The notes under the pieces were generated by a model. That model saw only the letters and a list, made by a program, of their open reading frames with translations, was not told the origin of the DNA and did no database searches. From JBBQWT01 sp038210375 (lineage in GTDB: Bacteria; Acidobacteriota; Terriglobia; Terriglobales; Acidobacteriaceae), in contig JBBQWT010000038.1 in assembly GCA_038210375.1 (NCBI GenBank), forward strand, positions 1-18,241: a stretch of DNA of 18,241 bases. Reading direction: 5' to 3'. Of this stretch, positions 1-7,902 are shown piece by piece. Made by a program: the position numbers and the translations under genes. Every line of letters begins with the position of its first letter. The first letter of the stretch is position 1.

Positions 1-1425
1 GAAGGAGGTTATCACCTGGTGTGGACGCGCGACATGGTACAGAGCGCATTGGGATTGCTCGCGACCGGCAATCGCAGCACCCCGTTGCGATCTCTGATCT
101 ACCTGGCCACCACCCAAAAGGCCGACGGCAGTTTTGCGCAGAACTTCTGGATCGATGGCACCCCGTTCTGGCAAAAGATTCAACTTGATGAAGTGGCGTT
201 CCCCATCATGCTGGCGGAGCGGTTGGCCCGCCTCGATTGTCTGTTTCAATTCGACCCATACGCCATGGTGTTGCGCGGCGCGGGATACCTTTTGCAGCAG
301 GGACCGATCACCCAACAGGAACGGTGGGAAGAGAGCAGCGGGTATTCGCCTTCCACCCTGGCCACCAACATCGCGGCCATTATCTGCGCCGCGCAATTTG
401 CCCGCCAGCGCGGTGATGAAGCCACCGCGATCTTCCTCGAAGAGCATGCGGATTTTCTCGAAAATAACATCGAGAACTGGACTGTAACCCAGGAGGGAAC
501 GTTGCTGGCCGGGGTGCCGCGTCATTTCGTTCGCATCAATCCCGCAACCCCCGGCGATCCGCTCTCAGAAGGCGGGGTTAGGGAGCAGCGGTTGACTCTC
601 ACCAGCCAGCCTGCGGGCTCGCCGTGGACGTACCCCGCCCGGGATATCGTGGACCCTGGTTTCCTCGAGCTGGTGCGGTATGGCATTCGCAAACCGGACG
701 ATCCCATAATTGTGGATTCGCTGCGGGTGGTGGACGCCACGCTCAAAGTGGAAACGCCTTCGGGCACATGCTGGCGGCGCTATAACCATGATGGGTATGG
801 ACAGCGTGCCGATGGCGGGCCTTACCTGGGCGAGGGGCAGGGACGAGCGTGGCCGCTGCTGGCCGGGGAGCGCGGGCACTACGAGCTGGCCGCTTGCGGC
901 GATTTTAAGAAATGCATTCGCGATATGGAAGGTTTTTCCACGCCCACCCAATTGCTGCCCGAGCAGGTTTGGGATGAAGACGATCGTCCGGAGCAGTTTC
1001 TGAAAAAGGGCCGTGCCACCGGATCAGCGGTCCCGCTGGTGTGGGCCCACGCCGAATATGTGAAGCTTCTGCGCTCCACCAAAGATGGTAAGCCGTTCGA
1101 CTTGATTCCAGCGGTGGATGAACGCTATCGCGGAGACCGCTCCCGAGTGTGCAGAATCAAAGTCTGGTCGTTCGGCTATAAGGCCACTACGGTCAAGCCG
1201 GGCTACCGGTTTCGCGTCATGGCGGAGGCTAGCTTCCGCTTATGCTGGTCGCTGGACCAGTGGGAACAGAAGATCGAAACCGAATCGAAGCGGGTGCCGG
1301 TGGGAATCCACTATGTGGACCTGAACATTCCTCCCCAACAAAAAACTCCGTTGGTCTTCACCTTTTATTGGACCCAGGCGGAACGCTGGGAAGATCGAAA
1401 CTTCACGGTGGAAGTTCGCGCGTAA
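1..1425 (+). CDS. GH15 glucoamylase / glucodextranase-like glycoside hydrolase, 5'-truncated by the window edge
   Basis: The frame is open from base 1 and stops at TAA 1423-1425, so only the C-terminal 474 residues are present. GH15 enzymes release glucose from the non-reducing ends of alpha-glucans using a pair of glutamates. Seen here: GYHLVWTRDM at the start, typical of the (alpha/alpha)6 barrel; RWEESSGYSPST near residue 108, which matches the LWEE region holding the general acid (first Glu after Trp, about E110); WPLLAGERGHYEL near 284-296; and PEQVWDE with the probable general base at about E321. The acid-base spacing of about 210 residues fits the family. The last 100 or so residues form a beta-rich C-terminal domain, as in bacterial glucodextranases. 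The N-terminal domain and any signal peptide lie outside the window. Whether starch, dextran or trehalose is the substrate cannot be decided from the sequence. Confidence 0.88.
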   Translation, partial: EGGYHLVWTRDMVQSALGLLATGNRSTPLRSLIYLATTQKADGSFAQNFWIDGTPFWQKIQLDEVAFPIMLAERLARLDCLFQFDPYAMVLRGAGYLLQQGPITQQERWEESSGYSPSTLATNIAAIICAAQFARQRGDEATAIFLEEHADFLENNIENWTVTQEGTLLAGVPRHFVRINPATPGDPLSEGGVREQRLTLTSQPAGSPWTYPARDIVDPGFLELVRYGIRKPDDPIIVDSLRVVDATLKVETPSGTCWRRYNHDGYGQRADGGPYLGEGQGRAWPLLAGERGHYELAACGDFKKCIRDMEGFSTPTQLLPEQVWDEDDRPEQFLKKGRATGSAVPLVWAHAEYVKLLRSTKDGKPFDLIPAVDERYRGDRSRVCRIKVWSFGYKATTVKPGYRFRVMAEASFRLCWSLDQWEQKIETESKRVPVGIHYVDLNIPPQQKTPLVFTFYWTQAERWEDRNFTVEVRA

Positions 1426-1453
1426 GTTGATTGCGGCGAACCCGTAAGGCGAG

Positions 1454-1702
1454 CTAGTCCGCTTCCTCTTCGTAGCAGGCCCGGCCTAACCGGCAGCGCT
1501 GGGGATGGGCGAAATGATCATCGGGACCGGCGCTGCCCATGGTGCGCAGGCACCAGAAGGCCGCGGTGGAAGATGCACCGTCCTGCCAGGGACGGTAATC
1601 GCCGATGAAGGAGCCGAACGCGGTCTTGGTGCGCAAGCAGATGCACAACGCGGTCGCCGTCTCCGGAGCCGGTTTGGCAGGGGGCTGAACGATTTCGCTC
1701 AT
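1454..1702 (-). CDS. Small Cys-rich protein of unknown function, last gene of the molybdenum hydroxylase operon
   Basis: This is an 82-residue protein whose ATG overlaps the TGA of the FAD-subunit gene by 4 bp (ATGA, 1699-1702), so it is probably translationally coupled to it. I do not recognise a named domain. It has five cysteines (20, 22, 51, 70, 76) arranged as CxC, a single Cys in FWCLRTMGSAGPDDHFAHP, and CRLGRAC near the C-terminus. It also has several His and Asp residues and no signal peptide or membrane segment. The Cys pattern suggests metal or Fe-S binding, but that is inference. PaoABC-like enzymes usually need an XdhC/PaoD-type chaperone, and none is present here. This protein is too small to be an XdhC homologue, so it should not be called one. 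The coupled position is the main evidence that it is real. Confidence 0.72.
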   Translation of the reverse strand: MSEIVQPPAKPAPETATALCICLRTKTAFGSFIGDYRPWQDGASSTAAFWCLRTMGSAGPDDHFAHPQRCRLGRACYEEEAD

Positions 1703-2706
1703 GCGGCGCCGCCTACCGCGCTAGGATCGCGGGACATCATTCCGGCAGCCAGCAGTATGGTGCGATAGATTGCGGTTTCAAACAGGGGAATTTTATAGTG
1801 GTTCTTTTCGAGTGGAGTGGCGCCCTGCATGGCGGCGCGTCCCGCGGCCCGCGCCAGGTCTTCGGTGATGGCCTGGCCGGCCAGCATTGATTCGGCCCCG
1901 GCGGCGCGCATAGGGATTGGCGCGGCAGCGCCTAAAACAATGGCCGCGCGCTTGCACGTGTTGCCCTGCATTTCGAGCACGACCCCGGCGTCAGCCAGTG
2001 GCCAGTCGAAACTTTCCTTCTCGCCATACTTCTGGTAAGCCGACCGCGTACCGGCAGGGGGTGCGGGAACCGAGATCGCGGTCAACAGTTCGTCGGCACG
2101 CAAGACATTTTCCACCAGAACATTCTGTTCCGGGGCCACAAAAAATTGATCCATGGGGATGATGCGCCTGCCGGAATTGCTGGTGAGCTCTACCGAGGCG
2201 CGCATCGCCATCAGCGGCACCGCCAGCGCCGACGGGTGAACGATGGCGCACTGGTGATTATCGAAGATGGCGTGATATTGATTTTCGCCGGGAATGGCGA
2301 AGCAATGGTCGCCGCCTTTTCTCAGGCAGTGAAATTCTTCGGCGCGGAAGTACCAGCAGCGCGGCCGCTGCAAGAGGTTTCCCCCGGCGGTCGCCATATT
2401 GCGAATCTGCGGGGTGGCGGCATGTCCGGCGGCGTCGGAAAGCGCCCCATACTTCTGCTGGATTCCCTTGTGGTCGGCGATCTCAGCCAGGGTGGCGAGC
2501 GGCCCCATCCTCAAGCCCGACGGCCCTTCCTGAATGCCCTCGAGGGCGCGAATATTGCGAATGTTCACCAGCCGCGAGGGCGACGAGATGCCGTCTTTCA
2601 TGCGGTCAAGCAAATCGACGCCGCCCGCCTTGATCTCGGCGCCGCGGCCCAGTTCGCCCAGCGCCTGGCCTACCGTGGTGCAGTCGGTAAATGAGAATTG
2701 GTTCAT
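1699..2706 (-). CDS. Molybdenum hydroxylase FAD-binding subunit (PaoB/YagS-like, with 4Fe-4S site)
   Basis: This 335-residue subunit carries electrons from the Fe-S clusters to FAD. AGGVDLLDRM (27-36) and ATAGGNL (105-111) are the FAD-contacting motifs of the molybdopterin dehydrogenase FAD-binding family. The C-terminal part from about 220 matches the CO-dehydrogenase flavoprotein C-terminal domain. Cys117, Cys127, Cys135 and Cys153 lie in an insert beginning LLQRPRCWYF, the layout found in E. coli PaoB and 4-hydroxybenzoyl-CoA reductase beta, where an extra 4Fe-4S cluster is bound. The chosen ATG (2704-2706) overlaps the TGA of the catalytic-subunit gene by 4 bp. The longer frame reaching 2823 only reads antisense-free coding of the upstream gene in another frame and is rejected. 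The length is close to PaoB (about 318 residues). The physiological electron acceptor is unknown. Confidence 0.9.
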   Translation of the reverse strand: MNQFSFTDCTTVGQALGELGRGAEIKAGGVDLLDRMKDGISSPSRLVNIRNIRALEGIQEGPSGLRMGPLATLAEIADHKGIQQKYGALSDAAGHAATPQIRNMATAGGNLLQRPRCWYFRAEEFHCLRKGGDHCFAIPGENQYHAIFDNHQCAIVHPSALAVPLMAMRASVELTSNSGRRIIPMDQFFVAPEQNVLVENVLRADELLTAISVPAPPAGTRSAYQKYGEKESFDWPLADAGVVLEMQGNTCKRAAIVLGAAAPIPMRAAGAESMLAGQAITEDLARAAGRAAMQGATPLEKNHYKIPLFETAIYRTILLAAGMMSRDPSAVGGAA

Positions 2707-5180
2707 GCCCGCTCCCTTGCATTCGTCTTGCCGAGCACGCCCAGCACATTGGAAGGCGTCATCGGAAGCCGCCGGATTCGCTTCCCGGTGGCGTTGTAAA
2801 AGGCGTTGGCGATGGCGGCGCACGTGGGAATGGTCGAAGGCTCGCCAATGCCTCCGGCGTCAGTGGAACTCTGGCCGAGATAATCTTCAAGCAGGATGAT
2901 CTCGATCTTCGGGGTCTCGCGCGAGCCGATGATCTTGTATTGCTCAAGGTTGGGGTTCATCATGCGGCCCACGTTCTGGTCCATCACCCGCTGCTCGAAG
3001 AGGGAATAAGAAATGCCCTGCAGGATGCCGCCATTGATCTGGCTGTGCAGCGCCAGGGGATTCATAGGACGACCGCAGTCGTGCACGCCCAGCACATGCT
3101 CGACGTGGATGCGGCCGGTCTCGGTATCGACCGCGACCTGCACGAACTGGGCGCCGCCGTAGGTGATCCGGCCGCCGCCGCGAGTGTAGTCCTGGGCGCG
3201 GCTGGCGCGCACCGCGATCTCCTCGGTCGGCATTTGGGACGCCGCCTTGCGGAAGCTCATGGAAGTTGAGGGAGCGTATTTGGTTAGCACCCTGCCATCC
3301 TGCAGCGACAGGTCGCCGCTGGCCACGTTCATTGCCGGCGCGATGGCTTCGAGAAATTTATTGCGCGCCTGCCATGCCGCGTTGCGCGCCGCGGGAGTGA
3401 TCGAACCGGTGGTCATGCTGCCACCCGAGGGTGGCCCGATGGGAAGGTTGGTGTCGCCCACGCGAATGGTGATGTCCTGCGGACGCAAGCCGAATTCTTC
3501 GGCGACGATCTGCGCCAGCACCGTCTTGATGCCGCCGCCGATATCCTGCACCGCGGAAAGCAATTGCACGGAGCCGTCGCGGGTGACGCGCACTTCGCAC
3601 GCGGAATCCATGTTGTTGATGCGATACCACACCGCCTGGGCGAAGCCGATGCCGCGCTTCACCGGGCCGGTGTCCGCGCCCGGCGCGTGACGCTGCGCCC
3701 ATCCTGATTTTTCCGCGCCAATCCTTCGCTCCAGGCGGCGGGCCTCGTTCTCATCGAACTTATCGCGCAGCGCCAGGGCGTCCATGCTCAGCTTTTCGGC
3801 AAGCTCGTCCACCAGTTGTTCCAGGGCGAAGCAACCCTGGGGATGTCCCGGGGCGCGAAACGCCGCGCCCGGCCCGGCGTTGATGAATACGTCGTACTCC
3901 TCGGTGAGCAGGGTGGGAGACTTGTACATGTTGGTGGCGGGACCCGCGGTTCCCGCGCCGGTGCCCACCCCGGCGGTGCCGTAGCTGACCAACTCCACGG
4001 CGGTGAGCAAACCATCTTTGGTCGCGCCCAGACGCAGCTTCTGATGAGAGTCCGGCCGATTGCTTACGATGTGTTCCTGCTCGCGATCGAGCATCAGGCG
4101 AACCGGTGCGCCGGCCTTGCGCGAAAGTTCAGTTGCCACCACGCCTACGTTTCCGGCCCCGAACTTCGCTCCGAAGCCGCCGCCCATGAATTCGGTCAGC
4201 ACCCTGACCTTGCTTTTGGGCAGTTTGAATATTGCCGCCAGCTCGTCGCGGACTGTTGAAGTGCCCTGTGTCGAGGCATAAACGGTAAGCTGCTCGGGTT
4301 TCCAATCGGCGACCACTCCGTGAGTTTCGAGGGCGGAATGGGTCTGCACCTGGGTGAAGAATTCACCTTCCACGACTATGTCTGCCTTGGCGAACGCTTG
4401 CCGCACGTCTCCAACTTTCTTGCGGGCCGGCCCGTGTACGTTGCCCACCTGGGGAACGCCCTCAGCTCCTCCGCCTCCGCCGGCGCTGCCTCCCTCGTCC
4501 GCCGCGGCGGGGTAGACCTGCGGGGCATTGGGCGCGCGCGCGGCATCGCGGTCCACAACAAAGGGCATTGCCTGGTATTGCACTTTGACCAGGCGTGCGG
4601 CTTCATCGGCAATAGCCTGCGAAATGGCGGCTATGCCTGCGACCGGCTGGCCGGTATAGCGGACGATGGGAAATTTTGACGGCGTTTCCTTGCTCGGGTC
4701 GCGCAGCTCCGCGTTTCCCAGTACGTGCTTGATGACATGCACGGCGCGCACCCCGGGCAGGCGTTCGGCCGCGCTGGTATCGATGGAAACCACGCTGGCG
4801 TGAGGCACGGTTGCGTCCACCAGCTTCGCGAACAGCATCCCCGGCAGGCGGATGTCGGCGGTGTATTGCGCGGCGCCGGTGACCTTGGCACGGCCGTCCT
4901 GGCGCACCGTGGGTTTGCCAATGTGTTTGAGCTCGGCGTTAGGACGCAAAGCCGGCGGTTCGTCGAACGGAACCTGGCGCTCGACCTCGGTGAGCTCGCC
5001 CTGGGGAAAGCCGAATACGACGTTTTGCGGATGAGTGGGCTTGGGAGCAGGCTTGCGGCCTTTGCCGTCGGCCTTCTCCGCGGAGGAGGCGCCGCGCACC
5101 GGCTTGGGCTCTCCCTTGGTGCCTTGCTGCTTGGATTTGGGCGGATCTTCCTGCGCGGCGGGCCCGTTTATGAACGCCAT
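2703..5180 (-). CDS. Molybdenum hydroxylase catalytic (molybdopterin-binding) subunit, PaoC/xanthine dehydrogenase family
   Basis: This 825-residue subunit holds the molybdenum cofactor and hydroxylates an aldehyde or N-heterocycle. Motifs in order: the aldehyde oxidase/xanthine dehydrogenase a/b hammerhead domain (about 88-205), GGGFGAKFG (333-341), FRAPGHPQG (441-449), QDIGGGIKT (545-553), DCGRPMNPL (701-709), and GGIGEPS (777-783) with Glu780 as the expected catalytic base. It is nearly 100 residues longer than E. coli PaoC (732). The extra length is mainly a Lys/Pro-rich low-complexity N-terminus (about 12-50) and a Gly-rich loop (229-240). No signal peptide is present, so export would rely on the Tat signal of the partner subunit. 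The ATG at 5178-5180 is preceded by AGGTG and lies 13 bp inside the upstream gene. The substrate cannot be told from sequence: aldehydes are likely, purines less so. Confidence 0.92.
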   Translation of the reverse strand: MAFINGPAAQEDPPKSKQQGTKGEPKPVRGASSAEKADGKGRKPAPKPTHPQNVVFGFPQGELTEVERQVPFDEPPALRPNAELKHIGKPTVRQDGRAKVTGAAQYTADIRLPGMLFAKLVDATVPHASVVSIDTSAAERLPGVRAVHVIKHVLGNAELRDPSKETPSKFPIVRYTGQPVAGIAAISQAIADEAARLVKVQYQAMPFVVDRDAARAPNAPQVYPAAADEGGSAGGGGGAEGVPQVGNVHGPARKKVGDVRQAFAKADIVVEGEFFTQVQTHSALETHGVVADWKPEQLTVYASTQGTSTVRDELAAIFKLPKSKVRVLTEFMGGGFGAKFGAGNVGVVATELSRKAGAPVRLMLDREQEHIVSNRPDSHQKLRLGATKDGLLTAVELVSYGTAGVGTGAGTAGPATNMYKSPTLLTEEYDVFINAGPGAAFRAPGHPQGCFALEQLVDELAEKLSMDALALRDKFDENEARRLERRIGAEKSGWAQRHAPGADTGPVKRGIGFAQAVWYRINNMDSACEVRVTRDGSVQLLSAVQDIGGGIKTVLAQIVAEEFGLRPQDITIRVGDTNLPIGPPSGGSMTTGSITPAARNAAWQARNKFLEAIAPAMNVASGDLSLQDGRVLTKYAPSTSMSFRKAASQMPTEEIAVRASRAQDYTRGGGRITYGGAQFVQVAVDTETGRIHVEHVLGVHDCGRPMNPLALHSQINGGILQGISYSLFEQRVMDQNVGRMMNPNLEQYKIIGSRETPKIEIILLEDYLGQSSTDAGGIGEPSTIPTCAAIANAFYNATGKRIRRLPMTPSNVLGVLGKTNARERA

Positions 5181-5812
5181 TTTGCACCTCGCGCACTTAG
5201 AGTGGCGTCGACCACCTTGGGATAAGTGCCGCACCGGCACAAGTTCCCACTGATCGCCGACCGCACTTCCTCTTCGCCGGCGTTGGGTGACCGCGCCAGC
5301 AACGCCGCGCAGCTCATGATCATTCCCGGGGTACAGAACCCGCACTGCAGCGCGTCGTGCTCGATGAATGCGGCTTGCATGGGATGGAGCTGATCGCCGT
5401 GCGCCAGGCCTTCGATGGTGGTGATGGAGCGGGAACCGACATCTACCGCCAGGGTCATGCAGGAACATACCGGCGTCTGGTCGAGCCACACCGTACAAGC
5501 GGAGCACGACCCGCGATCGCAGACCACCTTGGTGCCGGTCAACCCCAGATCGAAGCGCAGGGCTTCGGCCAGGGTGGTACGCGGTTCCACGGAGACGCTG
5601 TGGGCCCGGTTATTGATCTGGAGCTGGATGGTGGCGGCTTCAGGCCCCAGGCGGTGCGGCTGCGATTCGGCGGCGCGCGCCAGAACGTGCATTCCGTCGA
5701 GCATGGTGGTGCCGGCGGCGGTGAGGCCGGCGCCTTTGAGGAAACCTCGGCGGGTTACACCGCGAGATTTTTCCGGGCTCTCAGAATCTTTGGGAGGAAT
5801 TATTTTTGACAT
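5168..5812 (-). CDS. Molybdenum hydroxylase 2Fe-2S subunit with Tat signal (PaoA/YagT-like)
   Basis: This is a 214-residue electron-transfer subunit with two [2Fe-2S] clusters. The N-terminus has a twin-arginine signal: TRRGFLKGAG (20-29) followed by a weakly hydrophobic stretch and ARAAES near 45-50. The plant-type ferredoxin cluster is bound by Cys98, Cys103, Cys106 and Cys118 (CDRGSCSAC plus CM). The second cluster is bound by Cys157, Cys160, Cys192 and Cys194 (CGFC and CRC). This is the same arrangement as E. coli PaoA, the Tat-carrying subunit of periplasmic PaoABC, so the whole complex is probably folded in the cytoplasm and exported as a unit. It is the first gene of the operon and overlaps the catalytic-subunit gene by 13 bp. 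The start at ATG 5810-5812 places the RR at a normal distance. Only a weak GGAA lies upstream as ribosome binding site. Confidence 0.93.
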   Translation of the reverse strand: MSKIIPPKDSESPEKSRGVTRRGFLKGAGLTAAGTTMLDGMHVLARAAESQPHRLGPEAATIQLQINNRAHSVSVEPRTTLAEALRFDLGLTGTKVVCDRGSCSACTVWLDQTPVCSCMTLAVDVGSRSITTIEGLAHGDQLHPMQAAFIEHDALQCGFCTPGMIMSCAALLARSPNAGEEEVRSAISGNLCRCGTYPKVVDATLSARGAKWRS

Positions 5813-6148
5813 GGGTTTTTCCGGGTTCGAACGATCTGATGGATGCAGAAAAAATCGGCAGGGTGGCGGGGGAGGGCCATTTCATTTTTGATTCTAATTC
5901 AGAATGGGTTTAGCAAGAACCGGTTTTTGCGCGGGGGCGAAAATCTAATCGCAACCGGAAGGCAACCAGCTCCGTCGCGATTTTAAGCAATTTTGGTTAG
6001 TCACGAAGAGTCGAAACTCCATTGTGGATAAGCGCGACCTCAGGTTGTTGCCAGCACTCTCCGCCGGGGCTGAAGCGCAAATAATAAAAGGCGACTATTC
6101 GGCAGACTGAAGTCCGCTGCTTCCACCGAAAAACGTATTGCTCGGCAG
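5813..6148. other. Intergenic region upstream of the molybdenum hydroxylase operon
   Basis: This 336-bp gap lies between two minus-strand genes. I see no supported gene in it. Its operon-proximal part (about 5880-5960) is AT-richer and holds a weak promoter candidate. An 8-bp palindrome GTTCGAAC sits at 5825-5832, between that candidate and the first start codon, and could be part of an operator. The part next to the glycosyltransferase stop (6000-6148) shows no clear terminator hairpin with a T-run. Confidence 0.5.
5891..5919 (-). promoter_or_regulatory. Weak sigma70-like promoter candidate for the molybdenum hydroxylase operon
   Basis: On the minus strand TTCTTG (5914-5919) is followed after 17 bp by TAGAAT (5891-5896). 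The -10 matches the consensus at 5 of 6 positions and the -35 is poor. The position, about 80 bp upstream of the first gene of the operon, is reasonable. It is tentative. Confidence 0.25.
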
Positions 6149-7729
6149 TCAGTTCCAGCGCTTCAGTTTTGGCCAGAGTTCGGTGAATGAGTGTTTCAAG
6201 CCGCGGCAGATCAGGATCGTATAGTGCTCTTCCTGCATTCCGTAGGCAGGGTTGAGGGCGGGGCCGTCGGTTACGCTGGCGCAATTTTCTTCGGCGCCCG
6301 CGCGGTCGGACTGCAACAGGATGATTACATCTCCGGAGGAATCGCGGGGTCCCCAGAAATAATAGTTCTGGTGGGCGCTGATGGCTTTGGGCAATCCGTA
6401 TTTGGGGCCGAAGAAGTCGATGGCGCCCGCCTCTCCATAGTTTCCCGCATAGATCACTGCCTTGGCCTGCTCGGCGGGTGGGAGCGCGTGGTATACGCCG
6501 GAGACGGCCTCGACCATTTCCTTCCAGCCAAACTCATCGCCAAAATGCTGGGGAAGAACGCCTACGTGATAGACTTCGGTTTTGGGCGGCTGCATTCCTA
6601 TGGCCGCCTGGTAGCGAATGAAATCTTCGACCGGCAGAATGGGCAGAACCAGGGGCGCAACCAGTGCGCCCAGAGCGATGATGACGGCGGGAAGCGCCCA
6701 CTTCAGGTAGTGGAAGCGCGGGCGGGCGTCCAGCAACTGCTGCCAGAACACGCCGCCGGCGGCGAACAGCATGGGATAGATAGGGGCGAGGTAGTAATCC
6801 TTGCCTTTTAACAGCATCATCAGCGCGAGAAATATCAGATAAGCGATGCCCAGGCTGCGAAACCGCCGCGCCTTGCCGTCAAAGAGCAGGAGAAATAAGC
6901 CGGGGAGCCATACCAGGGCGGTGACTGGATTCAAGATCAAAAGCTGTGCCCCCAAAAATTGCAGCGGCGGCAGCTCGACATTCTTGTGCATGCGTTTTAC
7001 GTTGGCCAGGTCTTCGAGGGTGGGCCAGTGATGCAGTTGCTGCCAGAGGATGTTGGGCAAAAAGATGGCCACGGCAAGGGCGGCCGCGATCCACATGTAC
7101 TTGCCGGCAAACAATTTGCGGTTCGGGGTTAACAGCAGGCCGCATACCACGGCGAAACCGAAGAACAACATGGAGTGCTTGTTCTCCAGTCCTAATCCAG
7201 CGAGTACCCCGAACCAGATGAGAAGACGGGGATCGTCGCGCTTGATTACCCGTATCAAGACGTAAACGCAACCCATCCAAAACAATGGTTCGAAGGCGTT
7301 CATCGTCAGCATTCCGTCGATGGCGAGGGAGATGGGGGCAACAACGGCGCACAGGCAGGCCAGCATGGTCCCAAATCGCTTTGCCCCTAGTTCGATGGCG
7401 ATCATGCCGGTGAGCAATATCTTGATGGCGCCGGCGAGTGACGGCAGGAAGCGGATGGCTTGCAGCGAATCGCCCAGCATTACGCGGCTGATCTTCGCGA
7501 TCAAGGCGATCATGGGGGCGAAGTCAACGTATCCCCATGCCAGATGGTCGCCGCAGGCCAGAAAATACAGCTCGTCGCGGAAATATCCGTAGCGGCTGTT
7601 GGTGAGCAGATGAATGACCAGGCCCACGAGCGCCAGGACAACCGCAATTCCCAGAGCGCCGTCTGACGGGTTACGCCGCTCGCGAAACGGGAGGCGTGGA
7701 GCGGAATTGATTGCATCGGCTTCAGTCAT
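6149..7729 (-). CDS. GT39/PMT-like membrane glycosyltransferase
   Basis: This is a 526-residue multi-spanning membrane protein of the dolichyl-phosphate-mannose mannosyltransferase / ArnT-like GT-C superfamily, which moves a sugar from a polyprenyl-phosphate donor to a protein or lipid on the outer face of the membrane. After the first membrane segment (about 25-43) comes GYFRDELYFLACGDHLAWGY; its Asp-Glu (52-53) is the conserved acidic pair of the first extracytoplasmic loop that carries catalysis in this fold. About ten hydrophobic segments follow up to about residue 360, then a soluble C-terminal domain of about 150 residues. I start at ATG 7727-7729, because the 16 extra residues from the ATG at 7777 use AT-rich, promoter-like DNA and family members have short N-termini. 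Neither start has a clear Shine-Dalgarno site. Substrate unknown. Confidence 0.82.
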   Translation of the reverse strand: MTEADAINSAPRLPFRERRNPSDGALGIAVVLALVGLVIHLLTNSRYGYFRDELYFLACGDHLAWGYVDFAPMIALIAKISRVMLGDSLQAIRFLPSLAGAIKILLTGMIAIELGAKRFGTMLACLCAVVAPISLAIDGMLTMNAFEPLFWMGCVYVLIRVIKRDDPRLLIWFGVLAGLGLENKHSMLFFGFAVVCGLLLTPNRKLFAGKYMWIAAALAVAIFLPNILWQQLHHWPTLEDLANVKRMHKNVELPPLQFLGAQLLILNPVTALVWLPGLFLLLFDGKARRFRSLGIAYLIFLALMMLLKGKDYYLAPIYPMLFAAGGVFWQQLLDARPRFHYLKWALPAVIIALGALVAPLVLPILPVEDFIRYQAAIGMQPPKTEVYHVGVLPQHFGDEFGWKEMVEAVSGVYHALPPAEQAKAVIYAGNYGEAGAIDFFGPKYGLPKAISAHQNYYFWGPRDSSGDVIILLQSDRAGAEENCASVTDGPALNPAYGMQEEHYTILICRGLKHSFTELWPKLKRWN

Positions 7730-7902
7730 GGTCGAGTGGCGTTTTGCGAGCGAGATGGAATCATTAAAAGAGTACATAAAATACCAGCAAAGTGGCTATG
7801 AAGCACAATCAACATGTGCAGTACCGCAAGCCTCAATGAGGGGGAAGCCACAGAACGGCACGGGACCGTCGCCTAAAGGTATTTGTAATAGACTTCTCTG
7901 TC

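Noticed and set aside
2146..2694. Long plus-strand frame antisense to the FAD-subunit gene
   Set aside because: The minus strand carries a clear, motif-complete gene; long antisense frames are expected in GC-rich DNA.
5822..5836. GGGTTCGAAC resembling a tRNA T-loop
   Set aside because: No matching T-stem, acceptor stem or anticodon arm on either strand; it is a simple palindrome in a promoter region.
5997..6284. A 95-codon minus-strand frame between the glycosyltransferase and the hydroxylase operon
   Set aside because: It overlaps the glycosyltransferase C-terminus in another frame for nearly half its length, has no ribosome binding site and no recognisable domain.
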